The position numbers and the translations under genes are program-made. The notes under the pieces are model-generated. The model did not search any database. It had not been told where the DNA came from and worked only from the letters and a program-made list of their open reading frames with translations. Positions 62,560-64,000 of a stretch of 64,000 bases of DNA are shown one piece after another. Numbering within the stretch: position 1 is the first letter of the stretch; each line of letters begins with the position of its first letter. Location: the NCBI RefSeq assembly GCF_905171765.1, contig NC_053392.1:447978837-448042836 (forward strand), written 5' to 3'. Source of the stretch: Bufo bufo. Taxonomy: Eukaryota; Chordata; Amphibia; Anura; Bufonidae.

Positions 62560-63135
62560 TAGTGTTGATCACGAATATTCGAATTTCAAATTTTTATTGC
62601 GAATATAGGTACTTCGAAAATTCGCGAACATTTCAAATATAGTTATATATATTCGTAATTTCGAATATTCGAATAAATCTTTTAGATTTTTATTTATTTA
62701 TTTATTTACAATTTTTTTTATTTATTTTTTATCAGTACACATGATCCCTCACTGCTTCTAGCTTGTGGACCAATAAGAAGGCTGCAATATACTTGACTTT
62801 AGGCCAGTGTTTGCGAATTTTGCTCTATATTAATTTTTTTTTAATATTCGCTATATTGCTAAATATTCTTGTTTTAGAATATTACGAATATTCGAAAAAA
62901 CTAAGTTATAGCAATATAGAGAATATTCGAAAAAAATCTAATATAGAGCAATTTTGCTAATATAGTGCTATAATCTTCTTTGTCTAATAGTTGTAAGTTG
63001 AAAAATTCGCAATAAAAAATTTGAATCCGAAAATTCGAATTCCAAAAATTTGCATATTACACAATCATTACCTTTCCGATTTTTGGAGTAAAAAAAATCG
63101 CGAATTTTCGAATTTGACCCCTGCCGCTCATCACT
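62560..63135. mobile_element. hAT MITE (576 bp), same family as 4189-6679
   Basis: Perfect 8-bp duplication gtgaagat (62552-62559 and 63136-63143). Ends tagtgttgatcacgaatatt and, inverted, tagtgatgagcggcaggggt. The body is AT-rich with 'cgaatattcg' and 'gaaaattcg' words and a block (ccctcactgcttctagcttg) shared with the copy at 4310. Non-coding. Confidence 0.9.
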
Positions 63136-63143
63136 AGTGAAGA

Positions 63144-64000
63144 TCTCCAGATTTCAAGCTCCTGCAAGATTAAAGAAATTATATTTGGGCTTTAAGTATA
63201 ATATTGGAAAAATTCGCTCATCTGGCCTCTTGGTTCCATCTTATGACAAAGCAAGCTATATTGGAAGATATAAATTGTAAGATACTTGGTATTGATTTTC
63301 ACTTACTTTGGCAAAAAAGTTGGATATTAAGATATAAGAAATGCTGATTGAACCTTTTTTAAATCTTTTTCTTTTTTACCTCTATCACCAGTGGGGTGGT
63401 GGAGGGCTGTACTCATTGTCCTTGTTTGGTGTTTTATGTGTTGTATTTTGCAGTTCTGAAAAAAAAAATGTTTGGTACATTCATGAATGTGAGATACTTT
63501 GCCTAACTGTATATTTCTTTCTGAAATACTGTTACAAAGTTCAGTGCAACTATGACACATAAAAATACGGCAGCCAGTACATTTATGGATTTTTTATGAT
63601 AATTTGGCTGGTAACTGGCTCCTACAAATTAATATAGTAACATAGTTTATAAGGCTGAAAAAAAGACATCTGTTCAACCAGTTCAACCTGTTATCCTGCA
63701 AGTTGATTCAGAAAAAATTGAGTAATGTAGCTTTAAATATTGACGTGCAGTCTCACTAAATGGCTGAAGGCTAGTGACGCACGCTACTACACTACAGTTG
63801 TATCCTGTCCCTGTCCTGTCCTTAAATTCCATTAACACTGTCCCTGTTTGACTATAAACTTTACTGTATTCTGTGTCTAAAGATAACAGACATCCTGTTA
63901 CATTACTGTACAAGCTCAGAATATACATGGCTCCCCTGGTTAGGGTCACATATAGTGCCATAGTGCCTAGGACACATGTCAATATCGTCCCTCTTGATTG
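63144..64000. other. Unassigned DNA with an 86-bp SINE-like fragment
   Basis: Positions 63633-63718 match the first 86 bp of the repeat at 53864 (gtaacatag...aaaagacat...cctgttatcctgcaagttga). The rest of the interval shows no element ends, no credible frame and no structured RNA. The window ends inside it. Confidence 0.6.

Overview
This window reads as TE-saturated vertebrate genomic DNA, most likely from a frog (anuran amphibian). The evidence is the combination of repeat families: hAT elements built on a 'gttcgggttcg' motif, MITEs starting GGCCTCATGCACACGACC, TTAA-target elements full of diverged inverted copies, several Tc1-like families, chromodomain Gypsy elements and a large endogenous retrovirus. 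No host gene, exon, tRNA or rRNA could be supported. The species call is an inference; the TE content is read directly from sequence.

Layout. 1-2904: three Tc1-like elements abut each other through (TA)n tracts. 2905-14762: a fourth Tc1-like element is split by two hAT insertions. One is a short hAT element (4189-6679) that itself carries a DD41D mariner-like element. The other is a 7.8-kb hAT (6905-14665) with a broken transposase gene and three minisatellites. 14857-16446: a non-autonomous hAT. 16680-17922: a decayed Tc1 element. 17925-19084: no recognisable element. 19085-20337: the 3' end of a Gypsy element. 20398-28325 and 51166-55747: parts of one or two further hAT elements. These flank, and are interrupted by, a tandem Gypsy (21994-27965) and a minus-strand endogenous retrovirus (28326-51165).

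The retrovirus keeps an uninterrupted 969-codon env frame and an uninterrupted gag, with a 1.84-kb 5' LTR. Its pro and pol are broken by frame changes and by two insertions. One is a 10.4-kb Gypsy (32499-42863) whose LTRs differ at only two positions that I could find. The other is a 799-bp insertion (44287-45085). The Gypsy is in turn split by a 4.2-kb TTAA element (34715-38905) and by an 824-bp near-perfect palindrome (39912-40735). At the centre of the palindrome are two divergent hammerhead-ribozyme-like motifs. The 799-bp insertion starts with a related motif. 55752-61310 is another TTAA-type element carrying MITEs, large palindromes and an apparently intact DD37E Tc1-like transposon with a 338-residue transposase. 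61315-64000 is largely featureless DNA with one hAT MITE.

How the parts relate: this is a stack of transpositions, most of them documented by target-site duplications (TA, TTAA, TWA, 5, 8, 13 and 15 bp). The order of insertion can therefore be read: hAT, then retrovirus, then Gypsy, then the TTAA element and the palindrome. The youngest-looking components are the DD37E element, the nested Gypsy and the palindrome. The window contains no cooperative pathway; its biology is mobile-element biology.
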